Positions 16,525-25,457 of a stretch of DNA of 64,000 bases are shown here, piece by piece. The DNA lies in the NCBI RefSeq assembly GCF_008107695.1, contig NZ_VIRG01000056.1, positions 1 through 64,000 of the forward strand, in the 5' to 3' direction. Under the pieces are notes generated by a model, which did not search any database, had not been told where the DNA came from, and saw only the letters and a list, made by a program, of their open reading frames with translations. The DNA is from Stappia sp. BW2 (GTDB taxonomy: Bacteria > Pseudomonadota > Alphaproteobacteria > Rhizobiales > Stappiaceae). How positions within the stretch are numbered: the stretch's first letter is position 1; every line of letters begins with the position of its first letter. The translations under genes and the position numbers were made by a program.

Positions 16525-17694
16525 GTGAGCCGGACCTATACGCCCCGGGAAATGCTGGAGAAACTGATCTCCTTCAACACCGTTTCCGACCGAAGCAACC
16601 TCGACCTCATCGCCTTTGTCGAAGACTATCTCGGCCAATGGGGCGTCGCCTGCGGGCGGGCGCTGGACGAAACCGGCCAGAAGGCCGCCCTTTATGCCCG
16701 TATCGGCCCGGAGGTTGATGGCGGGACTGTCCTGTCCGCCCATACGGATGTGGTTCCGGTGGCGGGTCAGGCCTGGTCGCAGGATCCGTTCACCGCCTGG
16801 GAGGAAAACGACCGGCTTTACGGACGCGGCGCGGCGGACATGAAGGGCTTTGCTGCGACGGTGCTTGCCAAGGTGCCGGACTTCGTCAACGCGCCGCTCA
16901 GACGGCCGGTCCATATCGCCTTGTCCTATGACGAGGAAACCGGCTGTGACGGAGCCAGGGTGCTTATCCCTGAAATGCTGGCCAACGGCCCGCGTCCTTC
17001 GGTCGTGATCGTAGGTGAACCGACCAGCATGAAGGTCGTCACCGGGCACAAGGGCATCACGGTGCTGAAAACGCGCATCCAGGGGCATCCGGTTCATTCC
17101 AGCCAGTTGCACCGGGGCGTGTCGGCGATTTCGACTGCCGCCAGGCTGATCGGATGGCTGGATGCCAGAACCGCGGAAAACCGGGCCAAGGCAGATCCGG
17201 AGTGCCCGTTCGAACCGCCTTACACCACCTTGCATTGCGGCACCATTTCCGGGGGCCAGGCGCATAACATCACAGCCCAGCACTGCGAATTCGTGACTGA
17301 TATCCGGCTGTTGCCCGGTGAGCACGCACAAGACTGGGTCGCGGCCTACAGGGCCTTTATCGAAAACGATGTTTTGCCCGCTATGCAAGCCATCTCGCCG
17401 GACTGCGGCATCGAGGTGCGTGAACTGGCCTATGTGCCGGGACTTTCCGAAGAGCCGGACGGGCTGGCCGAGATGACCGCAAGGCGTCTGACGGGTGATA
17501 ACAGCCGCAATGTCGTGGTCTATGCCACCGAGGGCGGGATCTTCCAGGAGCACGGCCTTTCCACCGTGGTCTGCGGCCCCGGATCCATCGATCAGGCCCA
17601 TCAGCCGGACGAATTCATAGCCCTGTCCGAACTCGACCGTTGCGCTGTCTTCCTAGACAAAATGATAGACAGGTTGTCGCAATTTGACTGCTAA
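16525..17694 (+). CDS. argE: Acetylornithine deacetylase / M20 peptidase-family amidohydrolase
   Basis: A protein of 389 residues with a GTG start behind CTGGAGC. The di-zinc M20 ligands are all visible: SAHTDVVPV, GRGAADMKGF, the EE pair in DEETGC, VGEPTSM, and the final histidine in IDQAHQPDEF. Overall it matches ArgE, which releases ornithine from N-acetylornithine. Many alphaproteobacteria make ornithine through ArgJ and keep ArgE-like paralogues for catabolism. It lies just upstream of a peptide-type ABC transporter, so a role in using an imported acylated amino acid or peptide is possible. Confidence 0.85.
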   Translation: MSRTYTPREMLEKLISFNTVSDRSNLDLIAFVEDYLGQWGVACGRALDETGQKAALYARIGPEVDGGTVLSAHTDVVPVAGQAWSQDPFTAWEENDRLYGRGAADMKGFAATVLAKVPDFVNAPLRRPVHIALSYDEETGCDGARVLIPEMLANGPRPSVVIVGEPTSMKVVTGHKGITVLKTRIQGHPVHSSQLHRGVSAISTAARLIGWLDARTAENRAKADPECPFEPPYTTLHCGTISGGQAHNITAQHCEFVTDIRLLPGEHAQDWVAAYRAFIENDVLPAMQAISPDCGIEVRELAYVPGLSEEPDGLAEMTARRLTGDNSRNVVVYATEGGIFQEHGLSTVVCGPGSIDQAHQPDEFIALSELDRCAVFLDKMIDRLSQFDC

Positions 17695-17700
17695 ACAGGT

Positions 17701-17729
17701 TTGAACTCATAGGCTTACAGTGTCATAGT
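17701..17729 (+). promoter_or_regulatory. Possible promoter of ABC transporter operon
   Basis: TTGAAC and CATAGT with a 17-nt spacer, giving a start near 17736 and a 74-nt leader before the binding-protein gene. Four of six positions match in each box, so this is only a candidate. Confidence 0.35.
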
Positions 17730-17809
17730 TGCAATTGATACGACTGGCGCCTGGTCCTGGCAGGGGGATGCGCCATTGAAAAATGCCGAAACCGGAAATC
17801 GAGGGCACT

Positions 17810-19393
17810 ATGATCAAAAGAACAGTTGTCATCGCCGCAGCGATGCTTGCGGCGGGAACGGGGTCTGCTGTTCAGGCAGAGACACTCAAATATGCCTTTC
17901 AAGGCGCGCTGAACGCGCTTGATCCTTACAGTCTCAACGAGACTTTCACCCTTTCGTCGCTCGGCAACGCCTATGAAGGTCTGACCCGGCGTGGCGCGGA
18001 TCTGGCGATCGAGCCGGCGCTGGCCGAAAGCTGGGAGATCATCGAGCCGAATCGCTGGCGTTTCCACCTGCGTAAGGGCGTAAAGTTCCACAACGGCAAC
18101 GACTTCACGGCAGAGGACGTTGCCTTTTCCGTCGACCGCGTCCGCTCGGAAGGCTCCGACCTGACCACCCGTGTCCCGGCCGATGCCAAGGTCGAGATCG
18201 TTGACGACTACACGGTCGATTTCGTTCTGACCGGACCGAACCCGATCCTGAACTACGAGTGGGATACGTTCTACATCATGGACAAGGAGTGGACGACCGA
18301 GAACGACGCGGTCAAAGTCACTTCAGCCTCCGACACCACGCCCAATTATGCCGCTCTGCATGCCAATGGCACCGGACCGTTCAAGATCGTCACCCATGAA
18401 GCCGGTGTGAAGACCGTCTACGAAAAGTTCGACGGCTGGTGGGATGAAGCCAAGCACAATATCGATACGGTGGAATTCACGCCGATCGGGTCCGATGCAA
18501 CGCGCGTTGCCGCGCTTTTGTCGGGCGAGATGGACATGGTCTATCCGATCCCGGTGCAGGACATCAAACGCATCAACGACAATGCGGGAACCGTTGCGCT
18601 GACCGGTCCGGAACTGCGCACGATCTTCCTGGGCATGGACCAGATGCGTGACGAGCTGCTGTATTCCGACGTCAAGGGCAAGAACCCGCTCAAGGATGCC
18701 CGTGTGCGCAAGGCCTTCTATCAGGCGATCGATATCGAGGGCATCAAGAAGAAGGTCATGCGGGACCTGTCCAATCCGTCTGCCATCATGATCTCACCGT
18801 TGCTGTTTTCCAAGTCGGACGAGTTCGAGCGTTATCCTTATGACCCGGAAGCCGCCAAGGCACTTTTGGCCGAAGCCGGTTATGCGGACGGATTTTCCAT
18901 CGGCATGGACTGCCCGAACGACCGTTACGTCAACGACGAGTCGATCTGCCAGGCCGTTGCGTCCATGCTGGCCCGCATCGGCGTGAAGGTGAACCTCAAT
19001 GCCCAGCCCAAGGCAAAATACTTCGCCAAGATCCTGGCTTCCGGTGGTTACGACACGTCGTTCTATCTGCTCGGCTGGACCCCTAGCTCCTTCGACAGCT
19101 GGAACGTTCTGGACAACCTGATGAACTGCCGCGACGAATCCGGCAAGGGTTCTCCGTTCAACAACGGTGGCTTCTGCGACGAGAAGATCGACCAGCTGAC
19201 CGATGAAATCCTGGTCGAGATCGATCCGGAAAAGCGTGACAACCTGATCGCCGAAGCGTTCCGCATCAGCCACGAAAACGCCTACTACATCCCGCTGCAC
19301 CAGCAGAGCCTGGCATGGGGCGTTTCCGACAAACTGGACGTTGTCCTGCGCGCTGACAATCAGTTCAAATTCCGCTTCGTGACCAAGAACTGA
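17810..19393 (+). CDS. ABC transporter substrate-binding protein, family 5 (peptide/nickel type)
   Basis: A periplasmic protein of 527 residues. The signal peptide is residues 1-24 with cleavage after VQA. The mature part has the family 5 pattern: DPYSLNETF near the start, LAESWEI, and the WRFHLRKGVKFHNG segment. It captures an oligopeptide or similar solute for the permeases that follow. The ATG at 17810 lies five bases after GAGGG; an upstream ATG at 17783 lacks a site and would mask the signal peptide. A hairpin follows the stop codon. Confidence 0.9.
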   Translation: MIKRTVVIAAAMLAAGTGSAVQAETLKYAFQGALNALDPYSLNETFTLSSLGNAYEGLTRRGADLAIEPALAESWEIIEPNRWRFHLRKGVKFHNGNDFTAEDVAFSVDRVRSEGSDLTTRVPADAKVEIVDDYTVDFVLTGPNPILNYEWDTFYIMDKEWTTENDAVKVTSASDTTPNYAALHANGTGPFKIVTHEAGVKTVYEKFDGWWDEAKHNIDTVEFTPIGSDATRVAALLSGEMDMVYPIPVQDIKRINDNAGTVALTGPELRTIFLGMDQMRDELLYSDVKGKNPLKDARVRKAFYQAIDIEGIKKKVMRDLSNPSAIMISPLLFSKSDEFERYPYDPEAAKALLAEAGYADGFSIGMDCPNDRYVNDESICQAVASMLARIGVKVNLNAQPKAKYFAKILASGGYDTSFYLLGWTPSSFDSWNVLDNLMNCRDESGKGSPFNNGGFCDEKIDQLTDEILVEIDPEKRDNLIAEAFRISHENAYYIPLHQQSLAWGVSDKLDVVLRADNQFKFRFVTKN

Positions 19394-19412
19394 TCCGTAG
19401 ACACAATACATG

Positions 19413-19443
19413 ACGCTCCCGGCAATCGCCGGGGGCGTATTTT
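19413..19443 (+). terminator. Hairpin after binding-protein gene, possible partial terminator
   Basis: An 11-bp stem with one G-T pair (ACGCTCCCGGC / GCCGGGGGCGT), a four-base loop and ATTTTC after it. It sits in the gap between the binding-protein gene and the first permease gene. This position often lowers downstream expression or stabilises the upstream message, so that binding protein is made in excess. Confidence 0.6.
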
Positions 19444-19470
19444 CATGACGAAAGCACTCAAAGAGCCGAA

Positions 19471-20445
19471 ATGATTGGATTTGCAGCGCGCCGCATCTTG
19501 CAGGCGTTGATTGTCATGCTGGTGGTCGCCCTTCTTGCGTTCACGATGTTCCGCTTTGTCGGCGATCCCATCAACCAGATGGTCGGCATCGAAACCTCGA
19601 TCGAGGAACGGGAAGCCTTGCGCGAACGCCTGGGCCTGAACGACCCGGTGGCGGTCCAGTTCTTCCGTTTCATCACCAATGCCGCGCAGTTTGACTTCGG
19701 CACGTCCTATCAGTTTCGTCAGCCGGTGTCAGAGCTTTTCGCCAAGCGCATACCGGCCACTCTTGAGCTCAGTTTCACCTCGGCCCTGTTTGCATTGATT
19801 GTCGGCATTCCCATGGGAATCTATGCCGGTCTCAACCGAGAATCGCCTATTTCCAAGCTGTTTCTGTCGGTGTCGCTGATCGGCATTTCGCTACCGACGT
19901 TCTTTATCGGCATCCTGCTGATCTTTCTGTTTTCCGTGACGCTGCAATGGCTGCCCAGCTTCGGCCGCGGCGAGACCGTTCAGATCGGCTCCTGGTGGAC
20001 GACCGGCTTTCTGACAATTTCCGGATTGAAGGCACTGATCCTGCCGTCGATCACGCTCGGCCTTTATCAGATGACGTTGATCATGCGCCTGATCCGCGCA
20101 GAGATGCTGGAGGTCATCCGGACCGACTACATCAAGTTCGCCCGGGCCCGGGGACTGCCGGACCGGCTGGTGAACTTCCGGCACGCCCTGAAGAACACGC
20201 TGGTTCCGGTCATCACCATCACCGGCCTGCAGCTTGGCGCTATCATCGCCTTCGCAACCATCACCGAGACCGTTTTCCAATGGCCCGGAATGGGGCTGAT
20301 GTTCCTGCAGGCCGTGCAGAACGTCGATATTCCCATCATGTCCGCCTACCTGATGCTGACGGCGTTCCTGTTCGTGACGATCAATTTCATCGTCGACATC
20401 CTTTACTTCTTCATCGACCCGCGCCTGCGCGTCGGCCGGCCATAA
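19471..20445 (+). CDS. ABC transporter permease, DppB type
   Basis: An inner-membrane protein of 324 residues. A hydrophobic first helix starts at residue 5 (AARRILQALIVMLVVALL), and about five more follow. The EAA-type coupling loop is visible in IRTDYIKFARARGLP. It pairs with the next gene as the two halves of the peptide transporter channel. It follows the binding-protein gene after a hairpin and precedes the second permease by 14 bp. Confidence 0.92.
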   Translation: MIGFAARRILQALIVMLVVALLAFTMFRFVGDPINQMVGIETSIEEREALRERLGLNDPVAVQFFRFITNAAQFDFGTSYQFRQPVSELFAKRIPATLELSFTSALFALIVGIPMGIYAGLNRESPISKLFLSVSLIGISLPTFFIGILLIFLFSVTLQWLPSFGRGETVQIGSWWTTGFLTISGLKALILPSITLGLYQMTLIMRLIRAEMLEVIRTDYIKFARARGLPDRLVNFRHALKNTLVPVITITGLQLGAIIAFATITETVFQWPGMGLMFLQAVQNVDIPIMSAYLMLTAFLFVTINFIVDILYFFIDPRLRVGRP

Positions 20446-20459
20446 GGGAGACCGACGTC

Positions 20460-21437
20460 ATGCCTTTCACCACCAACGAAGAAGACCAATCCACGGTTCA
20501 GAATGCGGCGGCGCCAGTGCAGGAACAGGGGCGTATAGCCCGGTTCCTCGACAGTGACCTGTTTCATTCGTTCCTGAAATCGAAGATCACCGTCGTGGCT
20601 GCCAGCGGGACCTTCATCCTGTTCCTTCTGGCCTTCCTCGCCCCCTGGATCGCACCTCATAATCCGTTCGATCTGGCGTCGATCTCCATCATGGATGCCC
20701 GCGTGCCACCGGTCTGGATGGAATATGCCGACCCCCGCTTCCTGCTGGGGACGGACGATCAGGGCCGCGACATGCTCTCTGCCATCTTCTACGGCATGCG
20801 GATCTCGTTGATCGTCGGCTTCTGTTCCGTCATCGCCGCCGCGGTCATCGGCATCTCGCTGGGGCTGGTTGCGGGGTATATGGGCGGCCGCGTAGATGCC
20901 ATCATCATGCGAATAGCCGATGTGCAGCTCACCTTCCCGGCTATCCTGATTGCCCTTCTGATCGACGGCGTCGCCCATGGCATTTTCGGTTCAATCGACC
21001 GGGAAGTCTTCGCCTTCTACATCCTTATCGCTTCGCTGGCGCTGTCCTTCTGGGTGCAATATGCGCGCACGGTGCGCGGTTCCGCCATGGTGGAGAAGAA
21101 CAAGGAATATGTGCAGGCTGCCCGCGTGATCGGCATTCCCTCGGTCATCATCATGGTGCGTCATATCCTGCCGAACGTCACGGGACCGGTGCTGGTGATC
21201 GCGACCATCAACCTGGCCCTCGCCGTTGTCACAGAGGCAACCCTCTCGTTCCTGGGTGTGGGCATGCCGCCCACCCAGCCGTCGCTCGGCACGCTGATCG
21301 CCATCGGCAACGACTTCCTCTACTCCGGGGAATGGTGGATCGCCATTTTCCCGGGTCTCGCGCTGGCGCTGCTGGTGCTGAACGTCAACCTTCTGGGCGA
21401 CTGGCTGCGCGACGCCCTCAACCCGAAACTCAGGTGA
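20460..21437 (+). CDS. ABC transporter permease, DppC type
   Basis: An inner-membrane protein of 325 residues. The DppC-type periplasmic loop (APHNPFD and LLGTDDQGRDMLS) is present, as is the EAA loop (EYVQAARVIGIPS). The ATG at 20460 is preceded by GGGAGACC; the reading frame stays open far upstream but that part overlaps the dppB-like gene and is not coding. It is followed after 7 bp by the ATPase gene. Confidence 0.92.
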   Translation: MPFTTNEEDQSTVQNAAAPVQEQGRIARFLDSDLFHSFLKSKITVVAASGTFILFLLAFLAPWIAPHNPFDLASISIMDARVPPVWMEYADPRFLLGTDDQGRDMLSAIFYGMRISLIVGFCSVIAAAVIGISLGLVAGYMGGRVDAIIMRIADVQLTFPAILIALLIDGVAHGIFGSIDREVFAFYILIASLALSFWVQYARTVRGSAMVEKNKEYVQAARVIGIPSVIIMVRHILPNVTGPVLVIATINLALAVVTEATLSFLGVGMPPTQPSLGTLIAIGNDFLYSGEWWIAIFPGLALALLVLNVNLLGDWLRDALNPKLR

Positions 21438-21444
21438 GGCCGGT

Positions 21445-23166
21445 ATGAGCGTTCTCGATATCAAGGATCTGAGGGTCGAGTTTCCGGGCCGCAAATCCGT
21501 TTTCGTCGCTGTCGATGACGTCACCTTGAGCGTCGATGCCGGTAAGGTGCTCGGCGTTGTCGGGGAATCGGGTGCCGGCAAGTCGACCGTCGGCAATGCG
21601 GTGATCGGCCTGTTGCAGGAGCCGGGCCACATTGCGGGTGGTGAGGTCTATCTTCACGGCAAGCGCATCGACCAGTTGCCCTACAAGGAAAAGCGCCGTC
21701 TGCGCGGCCGCAAGATCGGCATGATCTTTCAGGATCCGCTGACATCGCTCGATCCGCTGCAAACAGTGGAAAGCCAGCTCCTGGAGACAATCCGAACCCA
21801 TCTGCCGCTTTCCCGGTCGCAGGCCCGCCAGCGGGCAATCGAACTGATCGAATCCGTGGGCATTCCCGATGCGTCGGAACGGATCAAGCAGTATCCGCAT
21901 CAGTTTTCCGGCGGCATGCGCCAGCGGGTGGTGATTGCACTGGCACTGTGCGCGGAACCGGAACTGGTGATCGCGGACGAACCGACAACAGCGCTCGATG
22001 TCTCGATCCAGGCTCAGATCCTGGACCTGATGAAGAAGCTGTGCCGGGAGCGAAACGTCGCGATGCTGGTCATCACCCACGACATGGGCGTGATTGCCGA
22101 CATTACCGACCATGTGGCGGTGATGTATCACGGCGAACTGGTGGAGTATGGCGAGACCACACAGGTGCTGGGTGCTCCGGAGCACCCCTATACCCAGAGC
22201 CTGATTTCTGCCGTGCCGCGCCCGGACATCAAGGTCGAGCGGTTTCCGGTGGTCAACTACATCGAGAAGGCCGGAACACCGCAAAAGCAGATCGATATTG
22301 CCAGCCATTGGCTCGGCAAGGCCCGCGACTACGAGAAAGTCACCGGCCCACTGGTCCAGATCAAGGATCTCGAAAAGCGGTTCGAGACCCGTGGTTCGAT
22401 TTTCCCGTCCAGGCGCAAATATTTCCAGGCCGTCAAGAAGGTCAGTTTCGATATCAACGAAGGCGAGACCTTCGGCCTTGTTGGCGAAAGCGGGTCCGGC
22501 AAATCGACCATCGCGCGGCTGATTACGGGCCTTTATCAACCGTCCGGAGGTTCGATCCTGTTCGGCAAGACCGAGCTGACGTCACTCAAGAATCGCAAGG
22601 ACGTTCTGGCGATGCGCCGCCAGATGCAAATGATCTTTCAGGATCCCTATTCCTCGCTGAACGCACGCATGCGCGTCAGCGACATCATCGGCGAACCGAT
22701 CAAGTTCCACCGCCTGGCCTCGAGCAATGCCGAAGTGCGCCAGATTGTTGATGACCTGCTGGATCATGTCGGCCTTGGCGCGGCAGCCGGCAAGAAATTT
22801 CCGCATGAGTTTTCCGGTGGTCAGCGCCAGCGCATCTCCATTGCACGGGCGCTTGCCACGCGGCCACGCTTCCTGATCTGCGATGAGCCGACCTCGGCAC
22901 TCGACGTATCGATCCAGGCACAGATCCTGAACCTTCTGAAAGATCTTCAGCAGGAACTTGGCCTGACCATGCTGTTCATCAGCCACGATCTGGCCGTGAT
23001 CCGGCAAATGTGCAACCGCATCGGCGTCATGCGCCATGGCGAACTGTGCGAGGTTTCCGATTGCGACCAGCTTTTCGAAGCGCCCCAGCACCCCTACACG
23101 CGCGAACTCTTGAACCTGATGCCATCGCTGGAACTGCTGTCGCGCGCCAACCTCGCGACGGCCTAA
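21445..23166 (+). CDS. Fused double ATPase of peptide-type ABC transporter (DppD-DppF)
   Basis: A protein of 573 residues containing two complete ABC ATPase domains. The first (about 1-260) has [17 protein letters not shown] and [12 protein letters not shown]. The second (about 300-565) has [17 protein letters not shown] and [12 protein letters not shown]. Each ends with the short peptide-type oligomerisation tail ([16 protein letters not shown]). A single chain replacing DppD plus DppF is common in alphaproteobacteria. It completes a full transporter with the three genes upstream. Confidence 0.93.
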   Translation: MSVLDIKDLRVEFPGRKSVFVAVDDVTLSVDAGKVLGVVGESGAGKSTVGNAVIGLLQEPGHIAGGEVYLHGKRIDQLPYKEKRRLRGRKIGMIFQDPLTSLDPLQTVESQLLETIRTHLPLSRSQARQRAIELIESVGIPDASERIKQYPHQFSGGMRQRVVIALALCAEPELVIADEPTTALDVSIQAQILDLMKKLCRERNVAMLVITHDMGVIADITDHVAVMYHGELVEYGETTQVLGAPEHPYTQSLISAVPRPDIKVERFPVVNYIEKAGTPQKQIDIASHWLGKARDYEKVTGPLVQIKDLEKRFETRGSIFPSRRKYFQAVKKVSFDINEGETFGLVGESGSGKSTIARLITGLYQPSGGSILFGKTELTSLKNRKDVLAMRRQMQMIFQDPYSSLNARMRVSDIIGEPIKFHRLASSNAEVRQIVDDLLDHVGLGAAAGKKFPHEFSGGQRQRISIARALATRPRFLICDEPTSALDVSIQAQILNLLKDLQQELGLTMLFISHDLAVIRQMCNRIGVMRHGELCEVSDCDQLFEAPQHPYTRELLNLMPSLELLSRANLATA

Positions 23167-23170
23167 CGGA

Positions 23171-23191
23171 TCCGGCGGCCCTGCCGCCGGA
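23171..23191 (+). terminator. Hairpin after ABC transporter operon
   Basis: A perfect 9-bp stem (TCCGGCGGC / GCCGCCGGA) with a 3-base loop, 4 bp after the ATPase stop. The sequence after it is mixed, with a T run only 30 bp further on (about 23215), so termination efficiency is uncertain. Confidence 0.45.
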
Positions 23192-23430
23192 CTCTCCAAG
23201 CCTTTGATGATGAGTCTTTTTTCAGATTCGCCCGAGTCGCCTGCTTGACTCGGAGCCCTTGCCTGATTCTCTGGGAGCGGCAAGTCGATAACCACAAAGC
23301 AGTATGAACCGGGCAGTTTTTGCCGCCCAGGCCCCATGGCCATCGGCGCACAAATAGAACCTTCCTGAAGAAAGCGCGAATCCCATTCGTTAATAGAAAT
23401 TAACCATGTTTTCGTCTGCAGCCGAAAGTA
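23192..23430. other. Gene-free stretch between ABC operon and sRNA candidate
   Basis: No supported gene. The right end is AT-rich and carries TTAACCATGTTTT at 23401-23413, a motif that recurs at 13423 and 53575. I saw no promoter that I would defend. Confidence 0.4.
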
Positions 23431-23457
23431 AAAAGGGAGAGCCTCTCGGCTCTCCCG
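23431..23457 (-). terminator. Intrinsic terminator on the minus strand
   Basis: A perfect 9-bp stem (GGGAGAGCC / GGCTCTCCC) with a TCTC loop. On the minus strand it is followed by TTTTT. It is one of the clearest terminators in the window and has no annotated gene upstream of it. Confidence 0.75.
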
Positions 23458-23543
23458 TCAATATAGTACACCCCGAAATAACTTTCGTCCAAAGGACCTG
23501 AAAATACTGGCCTTCAATACTTGGTGGCCATTTAAAAAATTAT
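23431..23543 (-). ncRNA. Candidate small RNA antisense to the region upstream of the pseudo-ATPase gene
   Basis: A strong intrinsic terminator (23431-23457) points leftward although no annotated minus-strand gene lies upstream of it. A plausible promoter is 112 bp away: TTGAGC (23572-23577), 16-nt spacer, TAGTAT (23550-23555). Together they outline a transcript of about 113 nt. An ATG at 23586 opens a 42-codon frame ending at 23458, but it begins upstream of the predicted start and has no ribosome site, so a peptide is less likely. This is inference from signals only. Confidence 0.45.
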
Positions 23544-23782
23544 GCTGGGATACTACCCAGAAATCGGTTTCGCTCAAGTTGCGCATTGCACAAATGGTCG
23601 GCAGCCCTGCCGGTGCACTGCGTCCATGACAGGCATCTGGCCCTCCGCGATGCCCCTCGGCATTGCCTGGCTTTCGTCGTTCCCTCATTTTGGAACTATC
23701 CAAAGGGCGTGCCGAAAATGTCTTCAGTTGGCTCACGACCCGGTTCCAGCACAAGCAATCCAGACATGAGAGCCGACCGGCG

Positions 23783-25342
23783 ATGCCGAAAACGTCTTTT
23801 ATTTCAATTCTTTGGTCTTTCTTTCTTGCAATCGCGGTAGTATGCCTGCTGCTTGCGTTGGCAACTGCGAGCGGCCAAGTCACTGATGCCGCTACGTCCG
23901 TTAAGATTTTTGGCTCTCGCAGCGCCTTATTTTTCAGCATGTTTTCTTCGATTTTTTCCCTTCTGGGTCTCTCCTTCTCCCTCAACACGTCAGTTGGCCG
24001 GCCGTTGTCGCTGGTCACGGCGCTGGCCAGCGGTGCACTGCTTGCCGTTTCGGCTGCTCTGCTCCTGTCGGGCCCGGCTTCCCCCCAGGCCAATGCTCCG
24101 GCACTCGCCGCTGCTTTCCTGATGGTGCTGAGGGCGTTTGGCGTCGTTCTGCTGCCGCCAAGGGGCGATCTCAGCGGCGTACCGCAAGCCGCCTGGTCCG
24201 CCCTGCTGGGGCTTCTGGCGGCAGCTGCCTGGTGGTGGATCCTCGACCGAAATCAGGCTCCGGTGGCGCTGGCCGCTGCGCTGCTGCTCTCCTGGCCCCA
24301 GCTTATTGATGGCATCAATGCATTTGCGGACAAGGTCTTTCACAAGGCCGCACTCGCGGCAGGCGCCCGCGATATCGCACCCGGTACCTTTACCCGGATC
24401 GCCCAGGCCCGCGATATCCTGATCGACAAGGCCGCCGTGATGTCCGGACCAGGCCTGATGGTCACCAATGTCATGGCGTTCAACAACGACCCGAAAACGC
24501 TGCTGGCTGTCGCCGCCTCGGCTGAAGCCGGATCATCCCATCCTGTCGCCCTGGCCCTGCGTGAACTCGCCAGCCAGTGGCAGGTTGGCCTCAAGATGCC
24601 GGACAGATTCGAACCGACACCGGGGCTCGGCGTTGTCGCGCTGCTCGGCGGGCAGACGGTGGTGATCGGCACAACGGACCTTTTGAAGCGGCTCAAGATC
24701 GACAGCTTCACCGCAGATGCCATTGCCCGGTCTTTGGAGGCCGATGGCAAGACGGTGCTGCGTGTCGCCGTCGGCGGGCGCGTCGTCGGTGTGCTGGGTC
24801 TGGAAGGGACACTGCGTCAGGACGCGGGCGTTGCCGGCATGGCACTGCGCAAGGAAGGCCTTGTGCCGTGGCTTTTCAGCGGCGACAACCCCAACACCCG
24901 CCGCGCACTGGCTAGCATGCTTGGCCTGGAGCTGACCGACAGTCCGAAACCGGGAGAAACAGCCTCCGAAGTGGCCTCCCGCTGCTTTCCGGATGCGGCC
25001 CCTCTGGTGTTGACCCTGTCTCAGGATCGCATGGCGCTGGAGTTGCGTCAGGGGATAGCACCCGAAACTGGTAGCCCTGTTGACGGAAACACGCCCCTTG
25101 CAGTCAGCGACACGGACGACATCGGCGCCTTTCCCGCATTGAAGGCGCTGGCCATGCGCCGGAACCTTCTGGCCGTCCATGCCCGCCGGGTTCTGTCGGG
25201 CCTCTGGCTTTGCGCTGGCCTGTGCGGTGCGTCCACCGTCTTGCCCCTGTCCGCTGCGCCCATTGTGTTCGGGGTCTGCCTGGCGGTGCTCTGGACGTTT
25301 GCCCGGTTTTCCGTCGCGGATACCCTGCAGCGGAACAAGTGA
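23783..25342 (+). CDS. Degenerate P1B-type ATPase-like membrane protein
   Basis: A protein of 519 residues. Helices are predicted at about 8-30, 48-68, 75-96, 106-124, 137-153 and 158-180, with two more near the C-terminus. Between them lies a region aligning with the catalytic part of heavy-metal P1B ATPases: ILIDKAAVMSGPG (215, in place of DKTGTLT), AASAEAGSSHPVALAL (the HP motif, 253), PTPGLGV and LFSGDN (366). The metal site CPC is replaced by SWP (170-172), the actuator domain with TGES is missing, and the GDGxND hinge is not found. Nucleotide-binding signatures persist while the phosphorylation loop is broken. So it is probably not a pump and may be a nucleotide-sensing membrane protein. 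Confidence 0.72.
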   Translation: MPKTSFISILWSFFLAIAVVCLLLALATASGQVTDAATSVKIFGSRSALFFSMFSSIFSLLGLSFSLNTSVGRPLSLVTALASGALLAVSAALLLSGPASPQANAPALAAAFLMVLRAFGVVLLPPRGDLSGVPQAAWSALLGLLAAAAWWWILDRNQAPVALAAALLLSWPQLIDGINAFADKVFHKAALAAGARDIAPGTFTRIAQARDILIDKAAVMSGPGLMVTNVMAFNNDPKTLLAVAASAEAGSSHPVALALRELASQWQVGLKMPDRFEPTPGLGVVALLGGQTVVIGTTDLLKRLKIDSFTADAIARSLEADGKTVLRVAVGGRVVGVLGLEGTLRQDAGVAGMALRKEGLVPWLFSGDNPNTRRALASMLGLELTDSPKPGETASEVASRCFPDAAPLVLTLSQDRMALELRQGIAPETGSPVDGNTPLAVSDTDDIGAFPALKALAMRRNLLAVHARRVLSGLWLCAGLCGASTVLPLSAAPIVFGVCLAVLWTFARFSVADTLQRNK

Positions 25343-25457
25343 CCCAGGCGGTCTCGAAATGTGGAACCAAATTTGCGGTTGAGCGCCTTTACAGCCCTTT
25401 GGTGCTGGTGTTTATCGGCTCGTGACACTTTGTGAGTGCATTGAGGGATGAGGCGAC

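Noticed and set aside
16459-17601. Long minus-strand frame opposite argE
   Set aside because: Shadow of a high-GC gene; no ribosome site, no family features, and the plus-strand gene has full catalytic motifs.
23458-23586. 42-codon minus-strand reading frame ending at the hairpin terminator
   Set aside because: It begins upstream of the likely transcription start and has no ribosome-binding site; a small RNA explains the signals better.
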